Shown: positions 12,705 through 25,086, counted from the stretch's first letter. The stretch is DNA of 64,000 nucleotides from Oscheius onirici (GCA_932521025.1 OW051471.1:12400001-12464000), one strand, 5' to 3'. Made by a program: numbers and translations. The notes: generated by a model not told the origin, from the sequence alone.

Positions 12705-12946
12705 CAGGGCTGGGCGAATAGTGAAATCAGGTGCGAATGCGAATTTCGAATGTATTCGAATTGTGATGCGAATTTTAAAAAAACAGCTGATTCAGCGAAA
12801 TTCGCAAACGCGAGTTGAAAGAAAAATCTAAAATAACCGTGCTAATATTCGCAAATTCGCACTGAGCAAGACGAATGCGAATACGAATTTCGAATAAGCA
12901 TTTTTTGAAAGTTCGAATGCGAATGCCAACCATTCACCCAGCCCTG
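12705..12946. mobile_element. hAT-like MITE, 242 bp
   Basis: Terminal inverted repeats CAGGGCTGGGCGAATA at the left and CATTCACCCAGCCCTG at the right, with repeated GCGAATTTCGAAT inside. Flanking octamers CTTGCGGT and CTTATGGT match at 6 of 8 positions, consistent with a decayed 8-bp target duplication of hAT type. No ORF. Confidence 0.7.
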
Positions 12947-13502
12947 CTTATGGTAGACTATTCCAACTGCACAATTTTCAAAACGATTCTGAATTTTCGA
13001 AGATTTCACCACTCGTATGCATTTTCTCATAATTTATTCTTTGAGACATTCAAAGTAGAGATCATCAACAGGGCGAACAACGGGACCATATAACATGAGA
13101 AGATAACAAAGGGCATCAATATCAATATCAGCATCTGGATCACTTTGGTAATTGGAATAGTCAAAGGGAACTGGCATAAAGAGGCTCTGATGTTTCACTA
13201 CATCCGACAGGGAGCGAATGTCTGTGAAGATCGTATACTTTCCATGATGCCATTTTGTTGGTGCAATGAGCAACAATAGAATAGAATTGCCTGGATTCTT
13301 CAAGAAGTAGAGATCGAAAGTCTCCTGAGTTATCGGATTTTCGGCATATTTTATCCGTTGCAGTCCTGGCACAAATTTCATGTAGTTCGCAAATCCATCA
13401 TCGTACCGGTTTTCGTAGCCAGTGATTATAGTCGCCTTGAAATTCCACATTCCTGACGACCATTTCTGTAAATTTAATATTTAATATGAGGTTAAGAAAC
13501 TG

Positions 13503-13543
13503 CTTAACCTATAATAAAACCTATAATAAACCTATAATAAAAG
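13503..13543. repeat. Short tandem repeat (CCTATAATAAAA)
   Basis: Three to four imperfect copies of a 12-bp unit in the last intron of the minus-strand pseudogene. Confidence 0.6.
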
Positions 13544-14208
13544 GGTCATCTGATTTTTCTCCAAACTGTAGGTCATCTCAATGTTGCTGGAGAGAGATAG
13601 AATAATAGTCAGCAATATTGAAGTTTTGCCATCCACTATTAACTTTTTTGGGTTCTGAACGGGAAGATTAGAAAAAAGGATGGAGCTGTCTAGCTGTCGA
13701 GTCAGTGGCTTCAAAATCTTGTTGGCTGTCTTGTGTAGCTGTCGACAGTCATGCAAAAAAGCCTACCAGTTCGTTGACGCGATTCAGATGAGTTGACAGA
13801 CCTCCATACCAGAAGACCAGCCGTTCAATATTCTTCATGTAAGGCTTCATTTCGAGCTCATCACTTCTGTTCAATCGCAGTGTTGAATTAGTAAACGGCC
13901 ACTTCATTTGCCTGAAGACGTCGTCATAGTTAGTCCAACCCCAAAAGTTCCGATGTGTATCAAACGTGAACGGCAGAATTGAAGAAGAAACATTAATATA
14001 TTGGGGTCCATTAGCATATCCTCGGCTTCGCGTGAATATCAGCGACCTGTCTTGTTGACTAATCCCAATAGATCCATAGTTAATGCGAATACTGAACTTG
14101 GTGAAGTTTTTGCTCGAAATTTCGTAGATGGTCTTGCAGAGTCGCAAAGAGCGAACAAAGGCATGAGACAGCATCTGAATTGGAAGATTACTGGCTCACA
14201 AGGGAATC

Positions 14209-14615
14209 TTGTCAACTTATGCTGGAGTTTTGCAACTAGTGTCATTCAATAGCCCTTTACGAACTGATTCTGGGGTACACTCCCAAATTCGCTTAATCCC
14301 TCCCTGGTCCGAGTTATGGATGATTTAAAAACGGTCCCACTCGTATCGTCACTTTTGGAAACATGGCAGCGTGGCCCAATGGTGTGGTCATTTGGTCATG
14401 GGTTCGATTTCATTTTCTTTCATTTCGTTTCTTTTTGTTTTTCATATTTTGATTCTTCTTGTTTTTCTTCACTTTTCGGATAATTTTTGATTTAAACGAG
14501 ATCGAAAGGACCAGGGAGGTATTAAGCGAATTTGGGAGTATACCCCCAGAATCAGTTCGTAAAGGGCTATCGAATGACACTATACTCGTTGCAAAACTCC
14601 AACTTAAGTTGACAA
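14209..14615. mobile_element. TIR element with about 100-bp inverted ends
   Basis: Left end TTGTCAACTTATGCTGGAG and right end CTCCAACTTAAGTTGACAA. The inverted arms run about 100 bp (CCCTTTACGAACTGATTCTG occurs in both). The centre has a tRNA-like patch at 14363-14412 (GTGGCCCAATGG ... GGTTCGATT). No transposase. Confidence 0.75.
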
Positions 14616-15006
14616 CAGGGTTGGGCGAACATTTGTACGCAAATTTGCGTAAAACAGTGGCGTGACTGGTTTAACGGTATATACGGCCATTTTGGAGGGT
14701 CGACGCTATTTTTCCCAAATTCCTTGACCCAGAATGCATATGTAAAAAATATATAACTTGAAAAAAATATTGGCTGAGGCGAGATATAGCCCAATCTTTT
14801 TCATGTTCGTGTTCGACCATTGCGTACGCGAACACGAACGAACATTCGGCTATATCTCGACTTGGTTTCATATTTTTTACAGATGCATTCGGGGTCAAGG
14901 CATCTGGAAAAAATAGTTTCAACACTCAATAATCGCTGAATTGAAAATGGCACGAGTTACGCCATTCTTTTACACAAATTTGCATACGAATGTTCGCCCA
15001 ACCCTG
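14616..15006. mobile_element. MITE with CAGGGTTGGGCGAAC ends
   Basis: Abuts the previous element. Left end CAGGGTTGGGCGAACATTTG, right end CGAATGTTCGCCCAACCCTG. The termini resemble those of the 12705-12946 MITE, so probably the same hAT-like group. An obvious 8-bp target duplication is not seen. Confidence 0.7.
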
Positions 15007-15507
15007 CATCTTTTGTCAGCCAAATTTCCAAACTGTTGAGAAAATGGCAAGCAGTTCCTTTTCTTGTAACCTCTTCAGATCCAGCGGCTCTGGAAGTGGT
15101 CGACAGTAATTGGCTCTTTTGGAAATAAGTATTGCCATTTTTCGTCCGTTGACCATTTCGAGTACTGTTGATTGTGTCGAACTCCCCGAATATATGTTGA
15201 CAAATGTCTTATTCTCCTGAAGAATTGTTTGTCGCTGAGCTGAATTTCATTGAATGACAAACGATTTATGAAAGGTTTACTCTTGAAACATGGACGGGGC
15301 TATCTGTGAAGAATTCTTCTGGGAACATGTCTTGATACCTCAACTCCAGATTCATGTTGCTGATTTTACGACAAGTAAAACGAAGAATTCCAAGAATTTT
15401 AAAAGAAAGCTGAACTAATAAAAACCCAGACGCTGAAAGCGACGGTCACCGGCGCTTTTGGATCAAACGGAAACAGGAAAAATCGATCTTTTCCCTTTTT
15501 CAGCTCA

Positions 15508-17482
15508 ATGGACCCTAGAGAAGCTCCCTTTCCTGAAGACTTTCTCACGAACAGCGACATCCATGTTTCGAAGGTTTGACGTCCTTTTTTAGTAATTTCA
15601 ATAATTTTAGCTAAGTGACGAAGAGTTCCGAAGAAAAAGAAGATATCTCCTGGATCACATCCAACAGAACTGTCAGTGGGCCGAAGAAGAGTGTCGCAAG
15701 CCGCACATCACGAAAAGATGGGACCATGACGTGGCGGACCAGTTCAGACTGGTCATTATTCGAAGAGACGGCTATACTCTTCCTTTGCCAGAGCCGGTTG
15801 AGTTGAAAAATCTTCAATTCAATGATCTGATGGGAGTTTTCTCGAAGGTGAGTAACTTTACATAATTTTTTATCAAGCAGTTTCTTTGTATAGCCACAGA
15901 CTTGACAGTATGGCAGTCGCTTTATTTTTTCTGGCTGCAGATTCGGCAGCTAGACAATCACCTCATTTTCCAAGCCACAACCTCGGCAAATGGAGAACAA
16001 GTATTTTTCTTGGCCACAGACTCGACAGTTAGACAACTTTATTTGCTACAGGCTAGACAGTTAAACAGTCGCTTCGTTTTCCGAGCCACAGACCCGACAG
16101 TTATACAACAGCTGTTTTTTGTAGTTACAGGCGACATAGTTAGGCAACAGTTTCATTTATTCACAGTAAAAACAAAAAGTTTCAGATGCATCCCCGAGCC
16201 TTTTCTCGATCTTTCCGGCTATCGAAGGCTGTCGACAACCTTCTACGCAGTAACTGTACAAAGTTTAACGTTCGAATTCCTTTCGGTCAACTCGGAAAAG
16301 ATTATTCGAATGACGGACACGAGGTTAATTTTTTCTCCAGTCACTTTATAAATTTCCACATTCAGCAACTTACATTCTCCCGGCGTTGCTGCTCCGGAAG
16401 TTTTCCGATCCATGACGCACTATCAATCTTCCCGTTCACATTCGACAGACCGACATTCGATTGGCACGGAGATGTCCTCTTCAATTGGATGAAGTGGCCC
16501 TTTTTAAATGCCTCCTATATGAATCTGCGATACGGAGTGATCCAAAAGCCATGGATGAACGGTCGAAGCTGGGACTTTGATATCGAGGCGCCACCTCAGA
16601 ACTGGAATCTTGCCCGAAAAATGGTACCGTGAAACCTCTATTAGAAGCCCCCCCCCCCACGTAAGTTACGCCATTACGTATTCACGTTTTTCACGGTCAA
16701 GACGATATTTTTCAACCTTTTGGGGTTCTGTACAGTTGTAGAGGACGTCAGGAGCTACAACTTCGCGGAACATCACAAAGTCAGAAAATGATGTCTTGAC
16801 CACAAAAAACGTGAATCCGTAATGGTGTATCACGTAAGGGGGCTTCTAATAGAGGTCTTGCAGTATATTTTTTAATCTGATCTGCGTCACTTTGATAATA
16901 TTGAGAATCACATTTCTGAAAATCCTGTCAAAATTTTAGAATCCAAAGGAGGTGAGAGTTTTCGACGATGTCCAGGTACCTCTGCCGGAGCTCCTGAACT
17001 CTGCCGAGCATCTTCATTTCTCTGGGTCCGGATATCACGAAAACGTTTTCAATGAAATTGAGGTAATCCTTTTTAAAAATTTCGCTCACAATATGGTTAA
17101 GAAATGGCGATCAGGACACTGGAACTATAAAGCGACGACAATTTCTGGAACTGGTTTGACGGAAGACCTAATTGCACTAGAACGGTTCTCCTACTGTATT
17201 CAGAATGACATGTCCGGTGTTTTGGTGATGTCTTTCATTCCAAATCCGAAAAATGTGTATCTCGTTCTGACAGCACAATTTTCTCGTAGTCATTACAGTA
17301 GATATCACATTTACACAAATATCACCTCTTTGACGGATCTGATTCCCCACCATAATGACTACTACTTCCCCTGCCCACTCGATTATTCTTGCTATGAAGG
17401 AGACCCGGATGCCGTTCTCGTTCCTAAGGCTTTCACTAAACTTCTATCTGCATACATTTCACAAGGAGATATTGCTTTGTAA
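15508..17482 (+). CDS. Uncharacterised nematode protein, about 400 aa
   Basis: I do not recognise the family. Exons: 15508-15573, 15611-15847, 16186-16323, 16366-16623, 16940-17062, 17102-17482. Introns 16324-16365 and 17063-17101 are in-phase and could be retained, but the second matches an exon boundary of the minus-strand paralogue. The protein starts MDPREAPFPEDFLTNSD. It has a basic/acidic N-terminal part, a stretch LPLPEPVELKNLQF followed by FSRSFRLSKAVDNLL that is faintly F-box-like, an aromatic middle (FPFTFDRPTFDWHGDVLFNW), and a C-terminal block with YHIYTNITSLTDLI and DYSCYEGDPDAVLV. No signal peptide or membrane segment is seen. The intact frame and shared structure with its broken divergent neighbour argue for a real gene in a small local family. 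Confidence 0.6.
16634..16856. mobile_element. MITE with ACCTCTATTAGAAGCCCCC ends
   Basis: 223-bp palindromic-ended element in an intron of the 15508-17482 gene. Ends are ACCTCTATTAGAAGCCCCC and GGGGGCTTCTAATAGAGGT. Sub-terminal ATTCACGTTTTT and AAAAAACGTGAAT are also inverted. It carries an 11-C run (16648-16658). A truncated relative is at 3612. Confidence 0.8.
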
Positions 17483-18141
17483 CCACGATTTTCCCCCTTC
17501 CAACAGCTTGTTCATGTTTGAATAAAGAAAAACAAATTTCTTCTCTTTTCATCTTATAGTCGTTTTGTCTGAAGCTCACAATTTTTTCTTTTTTTTGTTC
17601 TTTGTACAGTCAAACCCGCTGGTTTCGGTAAACCCAGTGGTTTTTTTCTAGAACCCCTTTTCTAGAGCCCCTTTTCTGGAGCCCCTTTTTCTAGAACACA
17701 CTGGTTCCAGTCAAACCCACCGAGTCCACAACTTGTTTACAAGGTTTTCAGTCCAGTATCAGATGGTCTTGAGCAAACTTGTCTTTCGGATTCAACCATT
17801 AATCTGATATTGTTGCTCGAAAACACGATAGGAAAACATTTCCGTTCATTCAACAGTCCGTTGTCATCGTCTACGATCTCTTATGCAGATTTTGTCGCGC
17901 TGCCTTTAAAACTTGTGATTCACGAACTTTCATACTTACTCGTTCTTTGTTACCGCTGGTTTTGACGGTTCTATATGCAAAAAATTTCCGCAGCTTCCAA
18001 ACCAATGACCAATCTCTCCTCCGCTATCATGACTACAACCCTGTTCTATTTACATTCCCCCCTGTTTTGCGCGTTTCTCTTTAATGTCATCCCGTTCAAA
18101 ATTTTCCCCCAGTTTCAGCATAACTTTGCAATCTACATGAC
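17483..18141. other. Intergenic region, no gene seen
   Basis: AT-rich spacer with a polyadenylation-like AATAAA near 17520 and a run of near-tandem CCCCTTTTCTAGAG-like units at 17640-17700. No exon recognised. The promoter of the SLC13-like gene is expected at its right end. Confidence 0.45.
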
Positions 18142-21100
18142 ATGGCACCCCGTCGGCCTGTTCTCCTCCGAAAAATCGGCTTCCTATTGATTCCCATAGT
18201 TGGAATTCCACTTCTTTTCTTTGGAAAGGTGGGATTGGCTCTTTTTCACTTTAACCGTCCCAAGCTTTTTTTGACCGTCCCAAGAGAAGGAAAATTTTTT
18301 GACCGTCCCAAGAAAAATAACATTAAAAAAAGAATGTAGGCAACAAAGTTTATGCTTCATCGCTTTTCCGTATGAGATGAGAGATGCTGGGAACTGGTGA
18401 AGACTATGAAGTCTGTTGACGGAGACTGATACGACTCAGAGAGAAAACTCCTCGGCCATGCAGACCAAAAAATGCTCAAAAACCCGCTATCGGCCATGAG
18501 CAAACAGGACAAGGTATGCTCCTATGTATGTATCCATTGAGCATTTTGGTGGTTGTACCGTACAGACGCTTAAAAAAATGCAATTAACAAAAGTCTAATA
18601 AATGTTGTTCAAAAACAGAAAATGAAAGAAAATCAGGCTGGACATCCGTTTTGAAGGAAATTTTTTCTTGGGACAGGCAAATTTTTTTCCCTTCCATGGG
18701 ACAGTCAAATTTTTTCTTGGAACGGTCAAAAGTCATGGAAACGGTTAAAGTGAAAAAAAGCCGTTTGATTTTTTCACAATACTTACAAAACTATAGGAAT
18801 ACCTTTGTATCTACGTAATATGGGTCAGCGGAGCATACATCGGGACCAATCATATACCAATGGCCATTGCTTCTCTTCTTCCCATTTTTTTCTTCCCAAT
18901 ATTTCATATTGTCACAGCCGGAGAGATCAGCATGATGTATTTTAGGGTAACAGTTCTAAAAACTTCGTTTTAACACTATTTTTAGGACGTAGCGGTACTT
19001 TTCACCGTCACAATGCTTATGGCTCTAGCCGTGGAAGAGACCGGACTACATTCACGGATAGCTTTGACTTTGTTGAAAGTTTCGGGATCAAAGAAACAAT
19101 ATGTTCTGATGAGCTATATGCTTGCAACTACCTTTATGTATCGGGCTTATCATGTTGAGAAATCGTAGTTTTTAGATCCTTCTTTCTCTCGGATGCAGCT
19201 GCTACAGCCCTGATGATTCCCATAGCTATGGCAATTATTCAGACACTACAATCAGTTGGAAAGGATTGCAGAAACTGTGAAAAGTAGGGGTCTGAACATT
19301 TTTAGGCTGTGTTACGATCGGTGTTTGTAGAATATTGAAGCGTTAGAATACGACAATAGTTTATTATGAAACGTAGAACAACCGCTTTGTAGCGGAGAGA
19401 AATCACAACTCAGGAATAATCAGCCAGAATTTGAATGAAGGAAAATTGGAGCCTAAACCGATAGAGGATTCGGTATGAATGGAGTAAATATCCTAACAGG
19501 CTGAATTTTTTTTCAGCCTGTATATGCCCGTTCAATCCCTTTTTTCAAAGCTATTTCCAAATTCGAAATATTTCAGTTCAAAGTTCGCAAGCCATACTAA
19601 AAGTTCAAAAGTTGAAACTGCCGCAAAAAAAACGGACCTTGCTAAACGGTGATGCTGCATACTTTTATTTACCAGAAATTGTTCACGGAATTCGTGTGAA
19701 TTTATATTTTTCCACATCGTTTGACACTACAGACTCTACTCTGTGGTATGCAAAACTGCTCAGCTGTCTAACTGTCGAGTGCTTAGTACATCGCTATGCA
19801 GAAAGCCAAGCTTTGAACCTTTACCAATGACTGTAATATAGGTTCGAACTGTTGAAAACCAACTAGGGTCTCTGGTTAAAACTGAACTAAACTCTAGAGG
19901 ATCAGATCACCAAGAAATGACCAACTGGGGCGATTTTTCTGAAGAGGACAGAGGATTCGGAAAAGCTCTTCTTCTCGCAGCGTCTCACTGCTCAGGAATA
20001 GGAGGAGCTGCGGTGATGACTGGCAGTCCAGCCAACTTGCTTCTCAACGATCAGATGCAAATGTAGGAATCATTAGTTTTTACTGAAACATTTGGTTCAG
20101 TTTCTATCCAAACTACTCAGGAATAGAATACACCCAATGGCTTGCGTACGCAATGCCGACGGTACCCTTTCTTCTTGTAGCAGATTTTATTGTTTTGGTC
20201 GTAAGTTTCCATACTTTTTTTAACAAACAATAATTTATAGTGGACATGTATGGGACTGAAGCATCTTTTCTTCTTTGGCCTTCCCTTCAGAGCAAAGAAA
20301 AAACCAGTGGATGAGGAGAAATCTAAACGAATGGTGGAAGCAATTAGAAAGAGTTATGACGCTCTTGGACCAATAACGTGAAGAAAACTTGAAAAGTTTA
20401 AAATTTTATTTTCAGTTTCGGTGAAGGATCTTTGATCTTCTGGTTCGGAATACTGACTCTATCATGGATCTTCAGAAGCCCTGGCTTTATGAGCGGATGG
20501 GCAGATCTTTTGCCTGAGAAAGGGTGAGAGAAGGTGAATGTTAAAGAATACTCAAACTTTTAGAAAGTACATGTCAGATTCAACAATCGGTGTCCTGATT
20601 GCTTCCCTGATGTTCATTTGGCCGAAGGATCCGAGGAATGACGGTATGATGGTCCTTAGTTCCATTGTGTCTTGCCCTTATTTATTTATTTATTTCGATA
20701 ATCATATCATTTCGATATGTCGTTGCATACTTTGTCTAAAAATATCAGGAGTCCTAACCGCAACACTCATCCAGTTTTCGCCACATCCTGCTGTCAAGTT
20801 GTTCTTCCATCTGGCTCTAGGTCTTCCAGCAGCTCTGTACCGATTCCAAGGGCGCCACTCACTGACGATTTTTGTCCAGCGGGCGTGTTTCATGTTGGCA
20901 ATCTTCTGAGTCCATTTCCACTTTCTTTTGATTCACGTGACTCGGATATCTTGGAGCTTGACCGTTCCATGTAACCACTCATTAGTGCGTCTATCCAACA
21001 AGGTTACTCCTACCATTCGGCGCATCATTCTTCGTTGTGCTATTATGATCTTGTTCAGCTCCCGCTCTCTCAATGCCCTCGTCTTGCCCTTAACTTTATC

Positions 21101-22274
21101 AAAAAAAAGGTTATTGTCTCACAATCAGTTGCCTCAAAAAATTATTTTTCATATCTAGTGTGGCGCTCCTACGCCTGTAAGAGCGGCAAGACAGTTCAAA
21201 AACCTAAAACTTGAAGTCGAGAGGTAAAATTATATACATTTTTGAGTCACAGGGTACAAAGCGAGTATAATAGATAACAGCATTCGAAAATATGGAAAAA
21301 TAGGGAAAAGCGCGCCAAAATTGGTGGTCTCGAACAGAAGCAAATGGGTTACTGTATATCTTCGACTTTTTGAACAAACGATATTTGTTGTTTTGCCGAG
21401 TACTTTGAACAAAAGATTCGAGGACTGTCTCGCGGTAAAATTGTTCAATTTGAAAAAAAAATCTTGGCTGAGTATCCAATGTTTACACGTTACATCGATT
21501 TGCATATCAATTTGGATACGGTGGATATTCAGCCAAGATTTTTGCAAAGTGACCTTTTTCAAATCGAACATTTTCGCCGCGAGATAGCCCCCGAATATAG
21601 GGGCAATGATGGGACTGAGCTAACTCCAAACGGACTGGGCTTCAAAACGAATTTTCCAGAAAACCTGACTCCCATCCTGAACTACGAGGTTATGAAACAA
21701 AAGTTTTCCTGGACTATTTTACTGTTCATTGGACAGGCTAGTGCACTAGCTTATGGTGTCAAGGTAAGGTAGCTTTCCTTTTAAAAAACGCACGTCGTTT
21801 TCAGCAATCCGGTCTCGGAGACCTTGTTTCCTGTCACGTACAGAAGATCATAGGTTCTGGGAGCCCGCTAACTTTACAAATTTTCGCCTACCTTTTCGCT
21901 TTAGTCGTCAGAGAGCTCTTCGGAGTTTCTACTGTCCTGATAGGAGTTTTTCTCAGCTGTTCCCAAAACTTTGGCATTAATCCACTGTATATTGGAATTC
22001 CGGTGACCCTCGTCCTCTCTTTCGGCTTCATGACCAGGACCAATGTGATGAACATGCTCCTTATTGAGACCAAGTTGATCTCTATTTGGGATACGGTATA
22101 CATCCCGCATTACACTGTTAAAAAAGGAGATTTCAGATCTATTCAGGCTTCTTTATGGACATTTTCGCATTTCTCCTGGTAATTCTCAATATGAACACGT
22201 ATGCCTTCTGGACACTGAAACTGTCGCATATTCCGCCGTCTCCTCCTTCTCAACTCAACTGCTCATTGTATTAG
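18142..22274 (+). CDS. SLC13-like (INDY/NaDC) transporter, divergent
   Basis: Member of the DASS/SLC13 family, whose usual members cotransport sodium with dicarboxylates, citrate or sulfate. Exons: 18142-18228, 18797-18946, 18986-19137, 19176-19283, 19898-20062, 20101-20200, 20241-20377, 20416-20523, 20564-20643, 21588-21763, 21805-22095, 22137-22274; in phase, 563 aa, the usual family length. Family landmarks: MAIASLLPIFFFPI, GGAAVMTGSPANLLL, SWIFRSPGFMSGWADL, WTILLFIGQASALAYGVKQS. Odd: the first SNT sodium motif reads SDA (FLSDAAATALMIP). The second repeat reads GVSTVLIG, and the final VATPPN-like hairpin reads FMTRTNVMNML. It may have lost sodium coupling or transport. Introns carry a foldback (18230-18770), a LINE remnant and another foldback reaching exon 10. 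Confidence 0.85.
18230..18770. mobile_element. Foldback element in SLC13-like intron 1
   Basis: Arms are inverted: GGCTCTTTTTCACTTTAACC at the left, GGTTAAAGTGAAAAAAAGCC at the right. Degenerate GACCGTCCCAAG units occur at the left and CTTGGGACAG-type units at the right. No ORF. Confidence 0.7.
20676..21110 (-). mobile_element. 5'-truncated LINE (RTE-like) ORF2 remnant
   Basis: The minus strand encodes the C terminus of a non-LTR reverse transcriptase. QRRMMRRMVGVTLLDRRTNE and LHGTVKLQDI are followed by one in-frame stop, then AAGRPRARWKNNLTAGCGEN and WMSVAVRTPD, ending at 20702. The 3' side carries an (AAATA)n-like tail at about 20678-20698, typical of RTE-type insertions. It lies antisense in intron 9 of the SLC13-like gene. 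Dead copy. Confidence 0.75.
21428..21587. repeat. Foldback ending at the SLC13-like exon 10 acceptor
   Basis: Inverted pair: CTCGCGGTAAAATTGTTCAA ... AAAATCTTGGCTGAGTATCC at the left, and GGATATTCAGCCAAGATTTT ... CGAACATTTTCGCCGCGAG at the right. The right end is followed directly by ATAG, the acceptor used for exon 21588. Confidence 0.6.
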
Positions 22275-24211
22275 GGTTGATTTTGTCAGACTTTTAATGT
22301 ACATTTTTGTAAATTTATAAGTAATGGTCAACCGGGATGGCTACCGGTGAATGAAGGGTTTTCCAAGCAGTTAGCTCGATACAATTGTCAACGAAGACTC
22401 GAAGTTCTTCGGAAAAGTTCACAGCCTTGGCGGTGACGACAAAAAGCTTTACACAAAGTTTATTATGCTTAAAGAACAAAGTAAAAGCTTTTAGATCACC
22501 AGAAAAGAATAATGGTATTGAAAGAACACAGTGGAAAAATGTAGACAGAAAAACCAACAGAAATAGAGCAAGAGAAAAACGAGACGGCAACCGAGTCGGT
22601 GCGCACGTGATAAAAAGAGTACGGTAGGGCGGGAACGCGTAAAGAATGAAAAAGGAGGGAAAATGGCTACTGGCCTGACATATATCGTTTCCCTCAACTT
22701 GTGCTTAACTCTGTACGAGAACGACGTTCGGTTCTTGTTTTCCACCTCCAGTCTTTATGATGTCAATCCCACTCAACCCGGTGATAGCTGTAAGAAACCA
22801 CAACTTAGCTTCATTCTGCTCTCTCTATTTACTCCCCGTGAGCAGAAGTCACACCCTCTGACTCACCGCGGCATTTGACCAGACAGTTTAACTTTCCTGG
22901 TCTGATTCACACTTCTGATAAGACATCATACGTTCAACTATTTACTGTCCTCCCGATCTAATTCAGATCACTTTTCTGAGCTATAACAAAATGATCTCAA
23001 TGCTTTTCCTCTCATTGAAGTTTAGTCTCGTCCCCTACGCGCGCACGCCATGATCTCATGTTTGCTGCCGAAGACCCCTCTCTCTATTGGTTTACAAAGA
23101 TTGCTTGTTCGGGAAGAGAGAGCCGGAGAGAGGGAAGATCTCGGCAGAGTCCGTGAGAGAGGGCGCGACCCAGTGCCCTCTCAGACTTCTTCTCTATTGG
23201 CAAGTGGCAAAGAGACACACTTCCACAGCTGACTTCCGCCTTTCAAACGAGTCCTTCTTTTCCTTAAACCTAAAATCAGATAGTTGGAGATAACACATTC
23301 TTGTTGACCACGCAATAACTATGACTGTATACCGGTGTTGACTGACTCGAAAATCTTCCTCTTCCTCTGTTACTACGGGGGCATCGGCCAAAATAAGTAT
23401 AACATTATTTCGACTCTTGGACTGCATGGTTACCCACATAGTTTGGTCGCTTAAGCCAACCAAGTGCTCTGTTTTCGCGGCTTAACACGTGAGGCTAACA
23501 GAGAATTTCAGTGACAGAAGAATTGGTTTTTGAAGAGGTTAAGTTTTTTAGTCATAAAATCGTCTTCAGAAAACTTCAGAAAAAAAAGAGAAAAAAAAGC
23601 AGCAAATAAGTTTTCTCTCTCTTGAAACCGAAGGTTCTAGGATGCTTCAGGGAATATTCCACATAATTTTCTAGACTGTTAACTGTAGGCCCGCTTTAAA
23701 AAGCGGTAAAACGATCAAAACTACCAGAAATATTTAATTAAGACCATCTTTGAGCGATTAGGCAAATGTAAATCTTTCTTCTATCAAGTTTGCTCAATGC
23801 TGGTTTATTTTTTACTTTTTTTTTGTCATTACTGATGTCGAAACATGTCTTTCAGTTCTGAACAGTCATTCTGTCCTTTTTCAACTGCGACTTTTCTTCT
23901 TTCTCTGCACGAAACACCCATTGTTTCCAAAAAAAAAACAATTTTAGGCAGTTCTTTTGTTGCAAAGCATTTCTCTCGTTCCTTCTCCGCTTCCCATCAT
24001 TCTCTGTAAATATTTATGGCCTGGTTCTTTGGTTTACCCAAAGATTGAGTCACCCCCTTCTCACGTATGTGTGCCAATGGAAAGAGTAAAAGGTCATACG
24101 AGTCAACTTGACTTTAAAGCTTTTTTTTTTCTTAACTTAACCAAACTCTCAGACCTTTCTCTTTGCTCCAGGCGCCCACCTGAAAAAACGTGCCATTGTT
24201 TGTCTAGGCCC

Positions 24212-24228
24212 GGGGGGGGGGGGGGGGG
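24212..24228. repeat. 17-nt poly-G tract
   Basis: Uninterrupted run of 17 G on the plus strand, capable of G-quadruplex formation. Shorter runs: 1212-1221 (10 G), 16648-16658 (11 C), 35374-35385 (12 C), 35730-35739 (10 G), 53659-53672 (14 G). Confidence 0.9.
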
Positions 24229-25086
24229 TATGTTAGTCCAACCGCGCAAAGATAACCCTCCAGTTTCTCATCCCAATAATAGTTTTACTCCAGTTGATTT
24301 CACTATTTTCGCTTCAACAAATTCCACATGATGTTGAGTGATGACTTGGTCCCTATCCGCTTCTTATCTATAAGACACTGTCCACTGTCACGGACAGATA
24401 GGCGGAGATAATCTTTTTCAACTGTAGACTGGTTCATTTGTTTGTTGGATTTCTTGGCTCAGATTATCCACTTTTTACAGCTTTTTTTTGCTCGCCATCT
24501 CTAGTTTTTTGTTAATTTGGTTGGTTGTGTAGTGCCGTAAATAAAAAGTTGCATTCCCTTCCAGTTGTCATCCGATTACAAAACTATACAGAATAGCTGC
24601 AATGGTCTTTGTCTGCTCTTGGTCCTTCAACTTTTATCCTAAAATCACTCTAACTCATAATTCATTGTCCTTAGCTTGGGTTACGGTAATCGCTGACTTC
24701 CGATCCAGTAGATTTTATAGTCTTTTCTTCGAGAATCCGATAATTTTGCAACAGCTCATGAAACAAAGGAACCATTGAAAAAGTTCAGAATATGTTGACA
24801 GTATTTTACTGCCTTTTGTCTCGCCTGAACAGATAGAGTCGCCGCCAGTCTTACTGTAATCAGTCCGGATCATCCGGTTTGTCCCCATCGAAAGTAGACT
24901 TCTAGAAAAAGAACCATTTTAACTCTGTACGAGAACGACGTTCGGTTCTTGTTTTCCTTTGAAACAGTGAAAAGAGGATTATTTCGAAAAACGGACGTGG
25001 TAGCCGGATTCCTCGTAAAATTTTGATAGAACAGTTGCCCTCCGATTCGCATTTTGACAACGCCCAGTGGTTGAAAAGTTCGAATT

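Larger units (their letters stand above)
13034..15355 (-). pseudogene. Frameshifted paralogue of the 15508-17482 gene
   Basis: Inverted, divergently transcribed relative of the neighbouring plus-strand gene; exons correspond one to one. 15355-15281 reads PEEFFTDSPVHVS (partner: PEDFLTNSDIHVS). 15239-15034 starts LSDKQFFRRIRHL (partner: LSDEEFRRKRRYL). 14174-13767 starts MLSHAFVRSLRLCKTI (partner: MHPRAFSRSFRLSKAV). 13655 to about 13575 starts NPKKLIVDG. 13465-13034 starts KWSSGMWNFKATIITG. In exon 2 the match RPLPEPLDLKRLQ lies in another frame from the exon start, with no room for an intron, so a small indel near 15110-15130 breaks the frame. The intron 14175-15033 is occupied by two TIR elements. 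Function unknown. Confidence 0.55.

Noticed and set aside
15508-17482. Calling the unknown plus gene an F-box protein
   Set aside because: The LPLPEPVELKNLQF stretch is only faintly F-box-like and lacks the usual spacing and partner domain.
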